Shown here: one piece after another, positions 39,903-48,127 of the stretch | How the letters are laid out: every line of letters starts with the position of its first letter | Position numbering within the stretch: position 1 is the stretch's first letter | NCBI GenBank assembly: GCA_963775395.1 | Contig: CAVZIX010000008.1 | Span: forward strand, 1 to 64,000 | Direction: 5' to 3' | DNA: 64,000 nt | Source: JAIBJN01 sp963775395 | GTDB taxonomy: Bacteria > Actinomycetota > Thermoleophilia > Gaiellales > Gaiellaceae | Notes under the pieces: generated by a model | The model's database searches: none | The model's input: the letters and a program-made list of their open reading frames with translations, nothing else | What the model was told of the DNA's origin: nothing | Translations under genes and position numbers: made by a program

Positions 39903-40594
39903 GACCGCGGCACGATACCGCGGAGCGCCCGCCAGAAGAGCAGGTTGGAGAGCTCCTGCGAGAGCGCGGCGAGGGTCTCGAGGTTCTCCAGGCCCGCGTG
40001 GCGCTTCTCCGGGTTGGGCGAGCGCAGCTCCGGCGCGACGATCCGCTCGAGCAGATCGGCCTCGTTGTCGGCCCACCGCCGGAAGGTGGCCAGGTTCCGG
40101 GGGGCGACCCCGTAGCGCGCGAGGTGCGCGCAGGCCGCCGCGACGTCGACGTCGCGCTCGGGGAAGCGCTTCTCGCCGGCGATCGTGCGCGGCTCGACGA
40201 GCCCGTACTCCTCCAGCTCGCGCACGAAGGAGCCGTCCACGCCGGCCCGCTCGCAGAGCGCCGCGAAGTCCACCTCGTCCTCGGGGACCTGGAGGCCCGC
40301 AGAGCGCGTCTTCTCGCGGCTGCGCGGCACGCCCGCGGCGAGCTCCTGGCGGATCACCCTGAGCGGCAGGAACTCGTCGCGCTGCAGGCGCAGGATCGTC
40401 TGCAGGCGCTCGACGTCCTCCTCGGTGAAGAGCCGGTAGCCGCCCTGCGTGCGCCGGGGCGCGAGCAGGCCCTGGTCCTCGAGGTAGCGGATCTTCGAGA
40501 TCGAGATGTCGGGAAACTCGGCCTGCAGGCGGTTGCAGACCGCCCCGATCGTGAGGGGACGGTCGCGCCCGATGTCCGCCGGCGCCGTCGCCAT
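39899..40594 (-). CDS. ftsR: MerR-family regulator, FtsR-like
   Basis: 231 residues. A MerR-type winged helix at the N-terminus (LTIGAVCNRLQAEFPDISIS … KIRYLEDQGLLAPRRTQGGY) is followed by a helical region and a second conserved domain (VDFAALCERAGVDGSFVREL). The layout and the garA neighbour match actinobacterial FtsR, a transcription factor that activates ftsZ in corynebacteria. No ligand-binding Cys is evident. ATG 40594 comes five bases after the garA stop. Confidence 0.82.
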   Translation of the reverse strand: MATAPADIGRDRPLTIGAVCNRLQAEFPDISISKIRYLEDQGLLAPRRTQGGYRLFTEEDVERLQTILRLQRDEFLPLRVIRQELAAGVPRSREKTRSAGLQVPEDEVDFAALCERAGVDGSFVRELEEYGLVEPRTIAGEKRFPERDVDVAAACAHLARYGVAPRNLATFRRWADNEADLLERIVAPELRSPNPEKRHAGLENLETLAALSQELSNLLFWRALRGIVPRS

Positions 40595-40599
40595 CTAGT

Positions 40600-41067
40600 T
40601 CAGCTCTCCAGGAAGGTCAGCTTGTACTTGCCGACCTGGACCTCGTCGCCGTCCTCGAGCTTGGCGCTCTCCACGCGGCGACGGTTCACATACGTGCCGT
40701 TCAGGCTCCCCTCGTCGTGGAGGGTGAAGCCGTCGGCGCCGCGCGTCACGACCGCATGGCGCCGCGAGACGGTCACGTCGTCCAGGAAGATCTCGCACTC
40801 GGGTGCGCGCCCAAGCGACGTCCGGTCTCGCTCCAGCGCGAACGTCTCCCCCGCCCTGCCGCCGCCGGCCCGAACGACGAGCGCGGGCCCCTCGATGCGA
40901 AGGTCGGCGAGGGAAAGCGAGTCGTCGTCGGCGGTCTCTTCGGGCGTGAACGTCATGGTCGTGTGCGCGCCGGGCTCATCGTGGATGAGCAACGCCCCGC
41001 ACTTGGAGCAGTAGTTGGCGGCTTCCGGGTTCTGGAAGCCGCATTCCGGGCAGTGGACGTAGGTCAC
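40600..41067 (-). CDS. garA: FHA-domain protein with zinc ribbon, GarA-like
   Basis: 155 residues. A zinc ribbon (CPECGFQNPEAANYCSKCGA, residues 6-25) precedes a disordered segment with TFTPEETADDDS and a C-terminal FHA domain with RTSLGRAPECEIFLDDVTVS and RRHAVV … LNGTYVNRRRV, the phosphothreonine-binding residues. GarA/OdhI, switched by Ser/Thr kinases, inhibit 2-oxoglutarate metabolism. The zinc ribbon is more common in Thermoleophilia and Chloroflexi FHA proteins. GTG 41067 overlaps the rsiG stop. Confidence 0.82.
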   Translation of the reverse strand: MTYVHCPECGFQNPEAANYCSKCGALLIHDEPGAHTTMTFTPEETADDDSLSLADLRIEGPALVVRAGGGRAGETFALERDRTSLGRAPECEIFLDDVTVSRRHAVVTRGADGFTLHDEGSLNGTYVNRRRVESAKLEDGDEVQVGKYKLTFLES

Positions 41068-41339
41068 TGCTTCCCGGCGTCCAGCTCCTCGTCCGTCGGG
41101 GGCGGCGCCTTCGAGGCGAGGATCTCGGCCAGGCGGTCCACGTCGATGTCCTTGAGCGGGCTTTCCCCCTCCCCCACCTGCTTCTGGAGGCGGGACTGAA
41201 GCTCGGCGCGCAGGATGTCGATCTTCCCGTGCAAGATCCGGCGCCGGAAGGAGACTTCGTGCTCCTCGTGCATGAGCTCGCGAATCAGGTCGCGCAGTTC
41301 CTGGTCGGACAGGGTTGCAAGGTCAGGCAGGGCTTCCAC
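41064..41339 (-). CDS. rsiG: RsiG-like small coiled-coil protein (cyclic-di-GMP-dependent anti-sigma family)
   Basis: 91 residues. After LSDQELRDLIRELMHEEHE comes a segment fitting the RsiG cyclic-di-GMP motif E(x3)S(x2)R(x3)Q(x3)D: E-HEV-S-FR-R-RIL-H-GKI-D, with His in place of Gln. The helix continues ILRAELQSRLQKQ and the C-terminal half (DVDRLAEILASK) is a second helix. Streptomyces RsiG holds sigma WhiG when cyclic-di-GMP is bound; shorter homologues in deep-branching actinobacteria are homodimers with one motif per chain. This could be such an ancestral form. It heads an operon with garA, ftsR and apt. GTG 41339 is near GGAG in a repeat arm. Confidence 0.7.
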   Translation of the reverse strand: MEALPDLATLSDQELRDLIRELMHEEHEVSFRRRILHGKIDILRAELQSRLQKQVGEGESPLKDIDVDRLAEILASKAPPPTDEELDAGKQ

Positions 41340-41345
41340 GCAGCT

Positions 41346-41392
41346 CTCCAGGATCGGGGACGAGGGGCGTCCTACAGTAAACCATCCTGGAG
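41346..41392. promoter_or_regulatory. 9-bp inverted repeat flanking the rsiG promoter
   Basis: CTCCAGGAT (41346-41354) and ATCCTGGAG (41384-41392) are exact inverted copies. Between them, on the minus strand, TACTGT (41379-41374) is a likely -10. The right-hand copy lies upstream of it and the left-hand copy covers the rsiG ribosome site. This resembles an operator pair. Confidence 0.5.
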
Positions 41393-41439
41393 GTCATCCG
41401 TAAACCTCGACTTGAGGGTTGAGGCCTGATCCCGTTCCG

Positions 41440-43956
41440 CTAGCCCTCTTCGGCCTCGTCCTCCGAGGCCACGATCTCCTCGACCAGCCCCAGGAACTCG
41501 GCCTCGAGGGCGGCGCCGTCTTCCGGCGTCTTGCCCTCGGCGTAGACGTGGACGACCGGGTCGTCGGGGTCCGGGAGCACCTGCGCCCAGCCTCGCTCGT
41601 CGAAGACCTTGATCCCGTCGCTCACGTCGACCTTCTTGCCCTTCGTGCGTTCCGTGAGGATGCGCATGACCGCGCCCTTCCGCGCCCACGGGCACCGCAC
41701 CTGCCGGTGGACGACCGCGGACTCGGGGAGCTCGCCGACGATCTCGGAGAGCGGACGGCGCACCGGCGCGAGCAGCTCGAGGAGCTTGCAGAGGCTCGCC
41801 ATCCCGTCGTAGGCGGGCACGAAGTCGGGGAAGACGAAGCCTCCGCCGACCGAGCCCGCGAAGATGACGCCGTCGCCCGCCGCGGCCATCGTGAGGGCCG
41901 AGAGCGAGGCCGACGTACGCAGGATCTCGAGGTCAGTGTCCTTGACGAGGTCGTCGACGAGGCTCGTCACCGTCGTCGGGAACGCGAGCCGGCCCTGCTT
42001 GCCGTCGGAGGCGAGCAGGCGCAGGAAGAGGAGAAGCTCCTGCTCGACCGGGATCTCACGGGCCTGGTCGTCGACGAGGAAGATGCGCTCGGCGGCGGGG
42101 TCGAGCACCGCGCCGAGGTCCGCCCCGACCGCCTGGACGAGGCGCTTCGCCTGCCCCAGGGACTCGGCCAGGGTCGCGCGCTCCGTCGACCGGCGCCGCT
42201 CGCTCACGTACGCGTGCGAGGCGACCGACTCGACGTCGAGGCCGCCGAGGACCTGCGGGAGGACGAGCGAGGCGGCCGAGTACGCGTAGTCGACGACGAT
42301 GCGGAAGCCGCGGGAGCGGATCGCCTGCACGTCGAGGGTCTCGAGCAGGTCCTGGACGTACGTCTCGGCCGTGCGCGCGGAGTAGGTGATCTCCCCCACC
42401 TCGTTCCACGCAGCGCGACGAAACTCCTGGCGGGAGTAGTGCTTCTCGATCTCCTTGATGAGCGCCGGCGTCGCGGGCGTGCCCGGCGGCTCGTAGATCC
42501 GGATCTGCACCACCTCCGGGTCGGACGGGCTCGGCTGGACGTGGATCCCGGCGTCGAAGCCCTCCGTCTTCAGGAAGTGACGGTTCACGGCGGCCGGCAT
42601 GACCTGGAGGTCGGCGGCGTGCACGCCGGTCGAGTTGACGCCGGCGATCAGCGCGCGGCGGATCAGGCGGCACGAGGTAGAGGCTGCGCGGCTCGTCACG
42701 ACACGGGCGCCGCGCTCGAGCGCGGTCCCCAGCGCGATCCCCAGCCGCAGGGCCGTCTCGGGGGTCAGCTCGACGTTGATACGCCCCGAGATCCCGTCGA
42801 GGCCGATCAGCCGCGACGAGAGGCGCGACTCCCAGATGAGGTGGCGGTCGACGAGCGAGCCCGACTCCACCTCCTTGAACGGGTAGATGCGGACGCCGGG
42901 CATGACGACGCTCTCCTCGCCGATCGTGCAGTCGTCGCCCACGGCTACGCCCTCGTGAAGGCGGGCGTGCGGCCGGATGTCGCAGGCCTTGCCGACGATC
43001 GCGCCCTCGATGAGCACGCTGCGCCCGATCGAGGTGGAGGCGTCGATGACGGACCGCGAGGTCTTCGCGTGGTCGCCGACCGTGACGCTGTTCATGAGCA
43101 CCGAGTAGGGGCCGACGGAGGCGTTCGGCGCGATGCGCGAATAGTTGCCGACGTAGGCCGGGCCCTCGATCGTCTCGAGGTCGTCCAGGGCGACCCCCTC
43201 CCCCACCCAGACGTTCCCGCGGAGTCGGATGCCGGGGACGTTCAGGCGGACGCTCTCGTCGAGCGCGTCGAAGTTCGCCTGGCGGTACTGGTCGAGGTTC
43301 CCGATGTCCTGCCAGTAGCCCTCGGCGACGTAGCCGTAGAGCGGCCTCCCCATCTCGAGGAGGAGCGGGAAGAGCTCCTTGGAGAAGTCATACGGCGTGT
43401 CGTCCGGGATGTGGCGGAGCACCTCGGGCTCGAGCACGTAGATCCCCGTGTTGATCGTGTCCGTGAAGACCTGGCCCCACGACGGCTTCTCGAGGAAGCG
43501 CTCGATGCGGCCGTCGTCGTCGGTGACGACGATGCCGAACTCGAGGGGGTTCGGGACGCTCTTGAGGCCGATCGTGACCATGGCCTCCTTCTCCCGGTGA
43601 AAGCGGATCAGGTCGGCCAGGTCGATGTCGCAGAGGGCGTCGCCCGAGATGACGAGGAACGTCTCGGGGAGCGCCTCCTCTGCGAGCTTTACGGAGCCCG
43701 CCGTGCCGGCGGGCGACTCCTCGACCGAGTACCGGATGGCCACGCCGTAGGCCTCGCCGTCGCCGAAGTAGCCGCGGATGGCCTGCGGCATGAAAGCGAG
43801 CGTGACGATGACGTCGTCGAAGCCGTGCTCGCGCAGGAGCTCGACGATGTGCTCGATGCACGGCTTGCCGACGATGGGCACCATCGGCTTCGGCTGGTTC
43901 GACGTGAGCGGCCGCAGGCGCGTGCCCTCGCCGCCGGCCATGACGACGGCCTTCAT
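41440..43956 (-). CDS. sugar-phosphate nucleotidyltransferase fused to hexapeptide and degenerate phosphomannomutase domains
   Basis: 838 residues in three parts. Residues 1-235 form a GT-A-like nucleotidyltransferase (MKAVVMAGGEGTRLRPLT; VISGDALCDIDLADLI; EKPSWGQVFTDTINTGIYVL). A left-handed hexapeptide helix follows (about 250-370). The last 460 residues follow the phosphohexomutase fold, but the phosphoserine loop (usually TASHNP) reads PSPSDP and the metal loop (DGDADR) reads DPAAER. The mutase half is therefore probably inactive. Mannose-1-phosphate guanylyltransferase or glucose-1-phosphate thymidyl/uridylyltransferase are candidate activities; substrate is not certain. It overlaps the downstream start of the pgsA-like gene (ATGA), so the two are cotranscribed. 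Confidence 0.85.
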   Translation of the reverse strand: MKAVVMAGGEGTRLRPLTSNQPKPMVPIVGKPCIEHIVELLREHGFDDVIVTLAFMPQAIRGYFGDGEAYGVAIRYSVEESPAGTAGSVKLAEEALPETFLVISGDALCDIDLADLIRFHREKEAMVTIGLKSVPNPLEFGIVVTDDDGRIERFLEKPSWGQVFTDTINTGIYVLEPEVLRHIPDDTPYDFSKELFPLLLEMGRPLYGYVAEGYWQDIGNLDQYRQANFDALDESVRLNVPGIRLRGNVWVGEGVALDDLETIEGPAYVGNYSRIAPNASVGPYSVLMNSVTVGDHAKTSRSVIDASTSIGRSVLIEGAIVGKACDIRPHARLHEGVAVGDDCTIGEESVVMPGVRIYPFKEVESGSLVDRHLIWESRLSSRLIGLDGISGRINVELTPETALRLGIALGTALERGARVVTSRAASTSCRLIRRALIAGVNSTGVHAADLQVMPAAVNRHFLKTEGFDAGIHVQPSPSDPEVVQIRIYEPPGTPATPALIKEIEKHYSRQEFRRAAWNEVGEITYSARTAETYVQDLLETLDVQAIRSRGFRIVVDYAYSAASLVLPQVLGGLDVESVASHAYVSERRRSTERATLAESLGQAKRLVQAVGADLGAVLDPAAERIFLVDDQAREIPVEQELLLFLRLLASDGKQGRLAFPTTVTSLVDDLVKDTDLEILRTSASLSALTMAAAGDGVIFAGSVGGGFVFPDFVPAYDGMASLCKLLELLAPVRRPLSEIVGELPESAVVHRQVRCPWARKGAVMRILTERTKGKKVDVSDGIKVFDERGWAQVLPDPDDPVVHVYAEGKTPEDGAALEAEFLGLVEEIVASEDEAEEG

Positions 43957-44504
43957 CGCTTCACCTCACTCAGGGCGCGGGCCACGTAGAGGACTGCGGC
44001 GGCGAGAGCGAGGACGACGCCCGCCCAGAACAGCCAGAGTGGCCAGTCGGTTCCCTTGTCGGAGGCGATCACGCCCGTGATGGCCGCGTAGAGCACCCAT
44101 GTGGCGATCTTCCCCGGCATCGAGACGGAAAACTCGTATCCGCGGTCCCTGACCAGCCGGTAGCCGCCGATCAGGAGGGCGTCGCGCGCGAGGACGATGA
44201 CGAGCGCGAGCCACGGAAGCCGGTCGTCCAGGCAGAGCAGCAGGACGGCGGCATCGATCATGAGGCGGTCGGCGAGCGGGTCGGCGAACTTCCCGAACTC
44301 CGACTCCACGTGCCAGCGCCGGGCGAGGAAGCCGTCGATCTGGTCGGTGAACGCCGCGGCCGCGAACAGCGCCGCGAGCCCGTAGCTCCCTTCCCCGTCG
44401 GTCCCGAGCATCAGCACGACGAAGACGGGGATGGCGGCGAGGCGCAGGACCGTGAGGGCGTTCGGGATCTGCGCGAGCGGCGCCGGAACGACTCGCGTGG
44501 CCAT
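43953..44504 (-). CDS. CDP-alcohol phosphatidyltransferase
   Basis: 183 residues, membrane enzyme with about five helices. The family motif D-G-x2-A-R-x8-G-x3-D-x3-D is complete (IDGFLARRWHVESEFGKFAD then PLADR, about residues 54-80). It transfers a phosphatidyl group from CDP-diacylglycerol to an alcohol such as glycerol 3-phosphate or inositol phosphate; PgsA-like. ATG 44504 is in an operon with the nucleotidyltransferase fusion, and their ends overlap by 4 bases. The alcohol acceptor cannot be told from sequence. Confidence 0.87.
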   Translation of the reverse strand: MATRVVPAPLAQIPNALTVLRLAAIPVFVVLMLGTDGEGSYGLAALFAAAAFTDQIDGFLARRWHVESEFGKFADPLADRLMIDAAVLLLCLDDRLPWLALVIVLARDALLIGGYRLVRDRGYEFSVSMPGKIATWVLYAAITGVIASDKGTDWPLWLFWAGVVLALAAAVLYVARALSEVKR

Positions 44505-44518
44505 CGTCGAGGCAATGG

Positions 44519-44524
44519 TAACGT
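44519..44524 (+). promoter_or_regulatory. -10 box TAACGT of the hutF-like gene (leaderless)
   Basis: TAACGT ends 6 bases before GTG 44531, in the short divergent gap to the pgsA-like gene. Confidence 0.5.
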
Positions 44525-44530
44525 CGCGCG

Positions 44531-45538
44531 GTGCCCGCTCGGCTCCCGCTACCAGGCTTCGTCAACGCCCACAGCCACGCGTTCCAGCGCGCGCTGCGCG
44601 GCAAGACGGAGGGCGGCGACTTCTGGGCGTGGCGGGAGTCCATGCTGGACCTGGCCGAGGGTCTGACCCCAGGCCAGGTCCGGGAAGGCTACGTCGAGAC
44701 CTACCGCGAGATGCGCGCGGCCGGCTACACGGCCGTCGGCGAGTTCCACTACGTCGGGTTCTCCGAGGCGCACGCGGCGGTCGAGGCGGCCCTCGAGGCC
44801 GGGATCGAGCTCGTGCTCCTGCTCTCGGCGTATGGCCGTGGCGGCATCGACCGCTTCCGGCAGGAGTCGGTCGCCGAGTACCTCGGGCAGGTCGAGGAGC
44901 TCGCCGGCGCGGGCGCGCGCGTCGGGCTCGCCCCCCACTCCGTCCGCGCGTGCCCGCGCGAGTGGCTCGAGGAGATCGGCGCCTACGCCGGGCGCGAAGG
45001 GCTCGTCCTCCACGTCCACGCCGACGAGCAGCCGCGCGAGATCGAGGAATGCGTGGCCGAGCACGGGCTGCGGCCGATCGAGCTGCTGGCGCAGACCGGC
45101 TGCCTCGGGCCGCGCACGACGGTCGTCCACGGGACGCACGCCGACGAACGCGAGCTCGACCTCCTCGCAGAGGCCGGCGCGCGCGTCTGCCTCTGCCCCA
45201 CGACCGAGGCGAACCTCGGCGACGGGTTCCCGCCGCTCGAGGGCCTGCTCGCGCGCGAGATTCCTCTCTGCATCGGGACCGACTCGAACGTGAGGATCGA
45301 CCCGCTGGAGGAGCTGCGGGAGATCGAGGGCACGGCGCGACGGCAGCAACTGCGGCGCAACGTGATCTCCGTCGCGCGCCTCCTGGAGATCGGCTCGGGC
45401 GGCGGTGCCGCCGCGCTCGGGCTCGACGAGTGGGAATCGGTCGAGGTCGACCTCGACCACCCATCGCTGCGCGGCGTCGACCCGAACGACGTGCCCGCGG
45501 CGCTCGTCCACGGCTGCGCCGCGGACGTGCTGGTCTAA
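44531..45538 (+). CDS. hutF: formimidoylglutamate deiminase-like amidohydrolase
   Basis: 335 residues, metal-dependent hydrolase. The start LPLPGFVNAHSHAFQRALRG carries the HxH pair in the form seen in HutF; LHVHADEQPREIEE, VHGTHADERELDLL and CIGTDSNVRIDP complete the metal and catalytic set. HutF converts N-formimino-L-glutamate to formyl-glutamate in histidine breakdown. No other hut gene is in view, so a related guanidine/imine deaminase role remains possible. It is shorter than most HutF (about 450), since the N-terminal beta sandwich is missing. GTG 44531 follows a -10 box. It is convergent with the proC remnant, and the stop codons overlap. Confidence 0.82.
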   Translation: MPARLPLPGFVNAHSHAFQRALRGKTEGGDFWAWRESMLDLAEGLTPGQVREGYVETYREMRAAGYTAVGEFHYVGFSEAHAAVEAALEAGIELVLLLSAYGRGGIDRFRQESVAEYLGQVEELAGAGARVGLAPHSVRACPREWLEEIGAYAGREGLVLHVHADEQPREIEECVAEHGLRPIELLAQTGCLGPRTTVVHGTHADERELDLLAEAGARVCLCPTTEANLGDGFPPLEGLLAREIPLCIGTDSNVRIDPLEELREIEGTARRQQLRRNVISVARLLEIGSGGGAAALGLDEWESVEVDLDHPSLRGVDPNDVPAALVHGCAADVLV

Positions 45539-46352
45539 CCTTTCGCCAGCTCTTTCGAGCGCTGCATCGCCGCCTGGATGGCGTTGAGGAACGCGGCGCG
45601 AACGCCGGCCTGCTCGAGCTCGCGGATGGCGGCGATCGTCGTCCCACCGGGAGACGTGACCGCCTCGCGGAGCTCGACGGGGTGCATCTTCTCGTCGCGG
45701 AGGAGCTTCGCCGTGCCCAGCATCGTCTGGACGACGAGGTCGGTGGAGATCTCGCGCGAGAGTCCCAAGAGGATGCCGGCCTCGATCATCGACTCGGCAA
45801 GCAGCGCAAAGTACGCCGGCCCCGAGCCGGACACTGCCGTGATGGCGTCCATGTAGTCCTCGTCGACGCGTACCGTCCGCCCGACGCTTCCGAGCACCTC
45901 CTCGGCCAGCGACAAGGTGCTTCTCCTCCGCGTACGTCCCGCGCACATGCCGGCCATGCCCTCGTGGACGGTCATGGGCGTGTTCGGCATCACACGCACG
46001 ACCGGGACGCGGTCGCTCAGGTGCTCTCGATCAGCGCGGTCGGGATCGCAGCTGCGATCGAGACGACCGTCTGGTCGGCGGTCACGCGCCGGAGATGTCG
46101 CCGAGGAGCGTCTCGATGTCCTGAGGCTTGACCCCGATGACGACGATTCCGGCGCCGTCCACCGCCTCCGCGTTGGCCGCGGTCGTGCGGATCCCATGCC
46201 GGCCCGCCAGCTCCTCGAGACGCTCGGCATGACGCGCCGTGGCAACGATCTGCTCCGGGCTCGCACCAGCCCGACGAGAGCACGCCGGCGATCAGCGCCT
46301 CGCCTGCCTTGCCGGCGCCTAGCACCGCGAGCGTGCGATCGGTTCCCGCCAT
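45535..46352 (-). pseudogene. proC: pyrroline-5-carboxylate reductase ProC, multiple frameshifts
   Basis: All parts of ProC can be found but in different frames. The start MAGTDRTLAVLGAGKAGEAL (from ATG 46352) leaves frame near 46258-46272. The next section (EQIVATARHAERLEELAGRH … VVIGVKPQDIETLLGDISGA) ends at a stop near 46082. VTADQTVVSIAAAIPTALIE returns in the first frame until about 46017, then LSDRVPVVRVMPNTPMTVHE and AITAVSGSGPAYFALLAESM run in a third frame to the end. The C-terminal catalytic part (TSPGGTTIAAIRELEQAGVR) is intact. At least three indels in about 260 bases either mark real decay or a poorly assembled stretch. ProC makes proline from P5C. Confidence 0.85.
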
Positions 46353-46383
46353 GGGCTGGAACCCTACCGCGCTCGAACGCGGG

Positions 46384-46797
46384 CTACATCGCGGCTTCGA
46401 CGTGAACCTTGCGGTCCAGCGTGCCGTCCACGCGGTAGCGGTCGTAGCCGCGGCCGCCGTTCACGTGGTCGTGCGTGCCGTCGCGCGCCCAGATCCAGTC
46501 GTTGCCGTCCCCGCCCTGGAGGACGTCCTTGCCGGCGTCGCCCTGGATCCGGTCGCTTCCCGGGCCTGCGCGGATGATGTCGTTTCCGCTCCCTCCGCCG
46601 ATCGTGTCGTTGCCGCCCAACCCGCAGATGACGTCCGAGGCGGGCGTGCCGCCGAGCATGTCGGCGCCCGACGTGCCCACGATCGTGCACGGCCGGTTCA
46701 GGTTGGGGGTGTGCCCCGACGCGAGGTAGGGCTGGACCGCGACCACGACAGCTGCCGCGAAGAAGGAGAGCCCGAGGACGAGAACGCGAAGACGCAC
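46384..46797 (-). CDS. secreted protein with RTX-type calcium-binding repeats
   Basis: 137 residues. A signal/membrane helix (VLVLGLSFFAAAVVVAV, about residues 5-22) is followed by HTPNLNRPCTIVGTSGADML and then glycine-rich nonapeptides: GLGGNDTIGGGSGNDII, AGPGSDRIQGDAGKDVLQGG and GDGNDWIW. This pattern, GGxGxDx(L/I), binds Ca2+ in hemolysin-type repeats. No enzyme domain is attached. GTG 46797. It lies downstream of the transglycosylase gene and may share its envelope context. Confidence 0.78.
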   Translation of the reverse strand: MRLRVLVLGLSFFAAAVVVAVQPYLASGHTPNLNRPCTIVGTSGADMLGGTPASDVICGLGGNDTIGGGSGNDIIRAGPGSDRIQGDAGKDVLQGGDGNDWIWARDGTHDHVNGGRGYDRYRVDGTLDRKVHVEAAM

Positions 46798-46856
46798 GGT
46801 CCCTGGGTATCGACCGTTGCGCACATTGTCACGATCCCTCGCGCGAGCGAATTCGG

Positions 46857-47768
46857 CTAGGCGAACATGTTGCGCTCGATGGAAAGGATCGCGCGAACGT
46901 ATACCCGTGACTCGCGGAAGAGCCCGTAGCGCCGCACGGCTCGCGGCCCCTGGTAGTACGCGGCGAGCGCGAGCCGTTTGTTCCACCCGAAGATCCTCAG
47001 CATGTGTCGGAGATAGAGCACGCCGACGCGGATGTTGCCCCCAGCGCTCCGGGGAATCCGGTTCCCGACGAGCACGCGCTCGACGAAGCGGTGCGTCGCC
47101 GGCATCACCTGCATGACGCCACGCGCACCCACCGAAGAGACGACGTTCGGCTGGTTCCCGGACTCCATCCAGGCGACTGCGCGCACGAGGCTCGTGCTCA
47201 CCCCGTAGCGCCGCGACCAGTACCCAAGCGCCCAGCGGACGTCGGCGGGGCCGGCCGAGCTGCGCCGGTAGCCACGAGCTCGCTGGATGACGTTGCGCAC
47301 GAGCGCATTCCGCGTCACGGGCCCGACGATGCCGTCCACGTGCAGGCCCGCCCTCGCCTGGAAGCGTTTGACGCCGCGTTTCGTGCCCCAGCCGAAGGCG
47401 CCGTCGATCCCTCCCGTGGCGACGCCGCGGCGGGCGAGCAGGAACTGGAGCACCGAGACGTCCCAGCCGACCATCCCGCGCCGCATCAGCCGCGTGCCGA
47501 AGAGCGGCCGGCCGAGCCGGCCGAGCTTCGCGCGGGTTCGCGGGCCGGGAACGCCGTCCACGGCGAGCCCGTTGCGCTTCTGGAAGACACGGATCGCGCG
47601 CCGCGTCATCGGGCCGGCGATGCCGTCGATCGCGCCGTGGTAGAGCCCTCGCGACTTGAGCGCGACCTGGAGTCCTGGTGTCTGTCGACCGGCGTCTGCG
47701 GGCATCGCCGTCGCGGCGCAGAGCGCAGCGAGGAGAGATGCGAACGCGACGCCCCTGGCGGTTCGCAT
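46857..47768 (-). CDS. secreted peptidoglycan-binding lytic transglycosylase
   Basis: 303 residues. Signal peptide (RTARGVAFASLLAALCAATA, about 2-21), two PG_binding_1 domains (LQVALKSRGLYHGAIDGIAG … and LQFLLARRGVATGGIDGAFG …, about 35-170), then an SLT domain (about 185-300) with the catalytic Glu in AWMESGNQPNVVSSVGARGV and MQVMPATHRFVE, the transglycosylase pattern. It cleaves glycan strands outside the cell. ATG 47768 was chosen because it begins the signal peptide; the frame upstream to 47855 is not needed. A 360-base gap lies upstream. Confidence 0.85.
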   Translation of the reverse strand: MRTARGVAFASLLAALCAATAMPADAGRQTPGLQVALKSRGLYHGAIDGIAGPMTRRAIRVFQKRNGLAVDGVPGPRTRAKLGRLGRPLFGTRLMRRGMVGWDVSVLQFLLARRGVATGGIDGAFGWGTKRGVKRFQARAGLHVDGIVGPVTRNALVRNVIQRARGYRRSSAGPADVRWALGYWSRRYGVSTSLVRAVAWMESGNQPNVVSSVGARGVMQVMPATHRFVERVLVGNRIPRSAGGNIRVGVLYLRHMLRIFGWNKRLALAAYYQGPRAVRRYGLFRESRVYVRAILSIERNMFA

Positions 47769-47934
47769 GGCGGGGTCCTTGGCGGTCCTCCGGCGTTCTC
47801 CTCCCCGAAATTCTCGTTCCGGGCCGGACCAGAGCCGCGGCCACCTCCCGGCCAAGCGAGAGGTAGCCGCATGGGCTCAGTGAGGCCCAGCGGCCGGCCC
47901 TGCTCTACGCCCGGATGGGGGAATGGAAGGGGTA

Positions 47935-47970
47935 AGCGGGCCCTACCCTCTTGGCCTAGGGAGGCCCGCT
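47935..47970. other. long hairpin in the divergent gap upstream of the transglycosylase gene
   Basis: AGCGGGCC (47935-47942) pairs with GGCCCGCT (47963-47970). The 360-base region 47769-48127 holds no other gene; it also contains one copy of an 18-base repeat (48027-48044) and the -10 box TACCAT (48115-48120). The hairpin could belong to the transglycosylase leader or be a protein-binding site. Confidence 0.4.
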
Positions 47971-48114
47971 CACCCGGGTGGGACGCTCGAAGACTCGCGC
48001 GCCCCGCGCGACACACGATCTGCGGCCGAATCGCGCGCCACGCGAAGAGAATAGCCCGCATCCCATGGAGCGCAAGTCGTGCGGAGCCTCGGCAAAGACT
48101 CGGATGACCCTCGC

Positions 48115-48120
48115 TACCAT
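48115..48120 (+). promoter_or_regulatory. -10 box TACCAT of the 127-residue hypothetical gene (leaderless)
   Basis: TACCAT ends 7 bases before GTG 48128. An overlapping ATG 48119 in the same frame is an alternative start but lies within the -10 box itself. Confidence 0.5.
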
Positions 48121-48127
48121 GCTGGCC

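Noticed and set aside
41419..43989. 856-codon open frame on + opposite the nucleotidyltransferase fusion
   Set aside because: Composition is frame noise, and the minus-strand product has clear domains.
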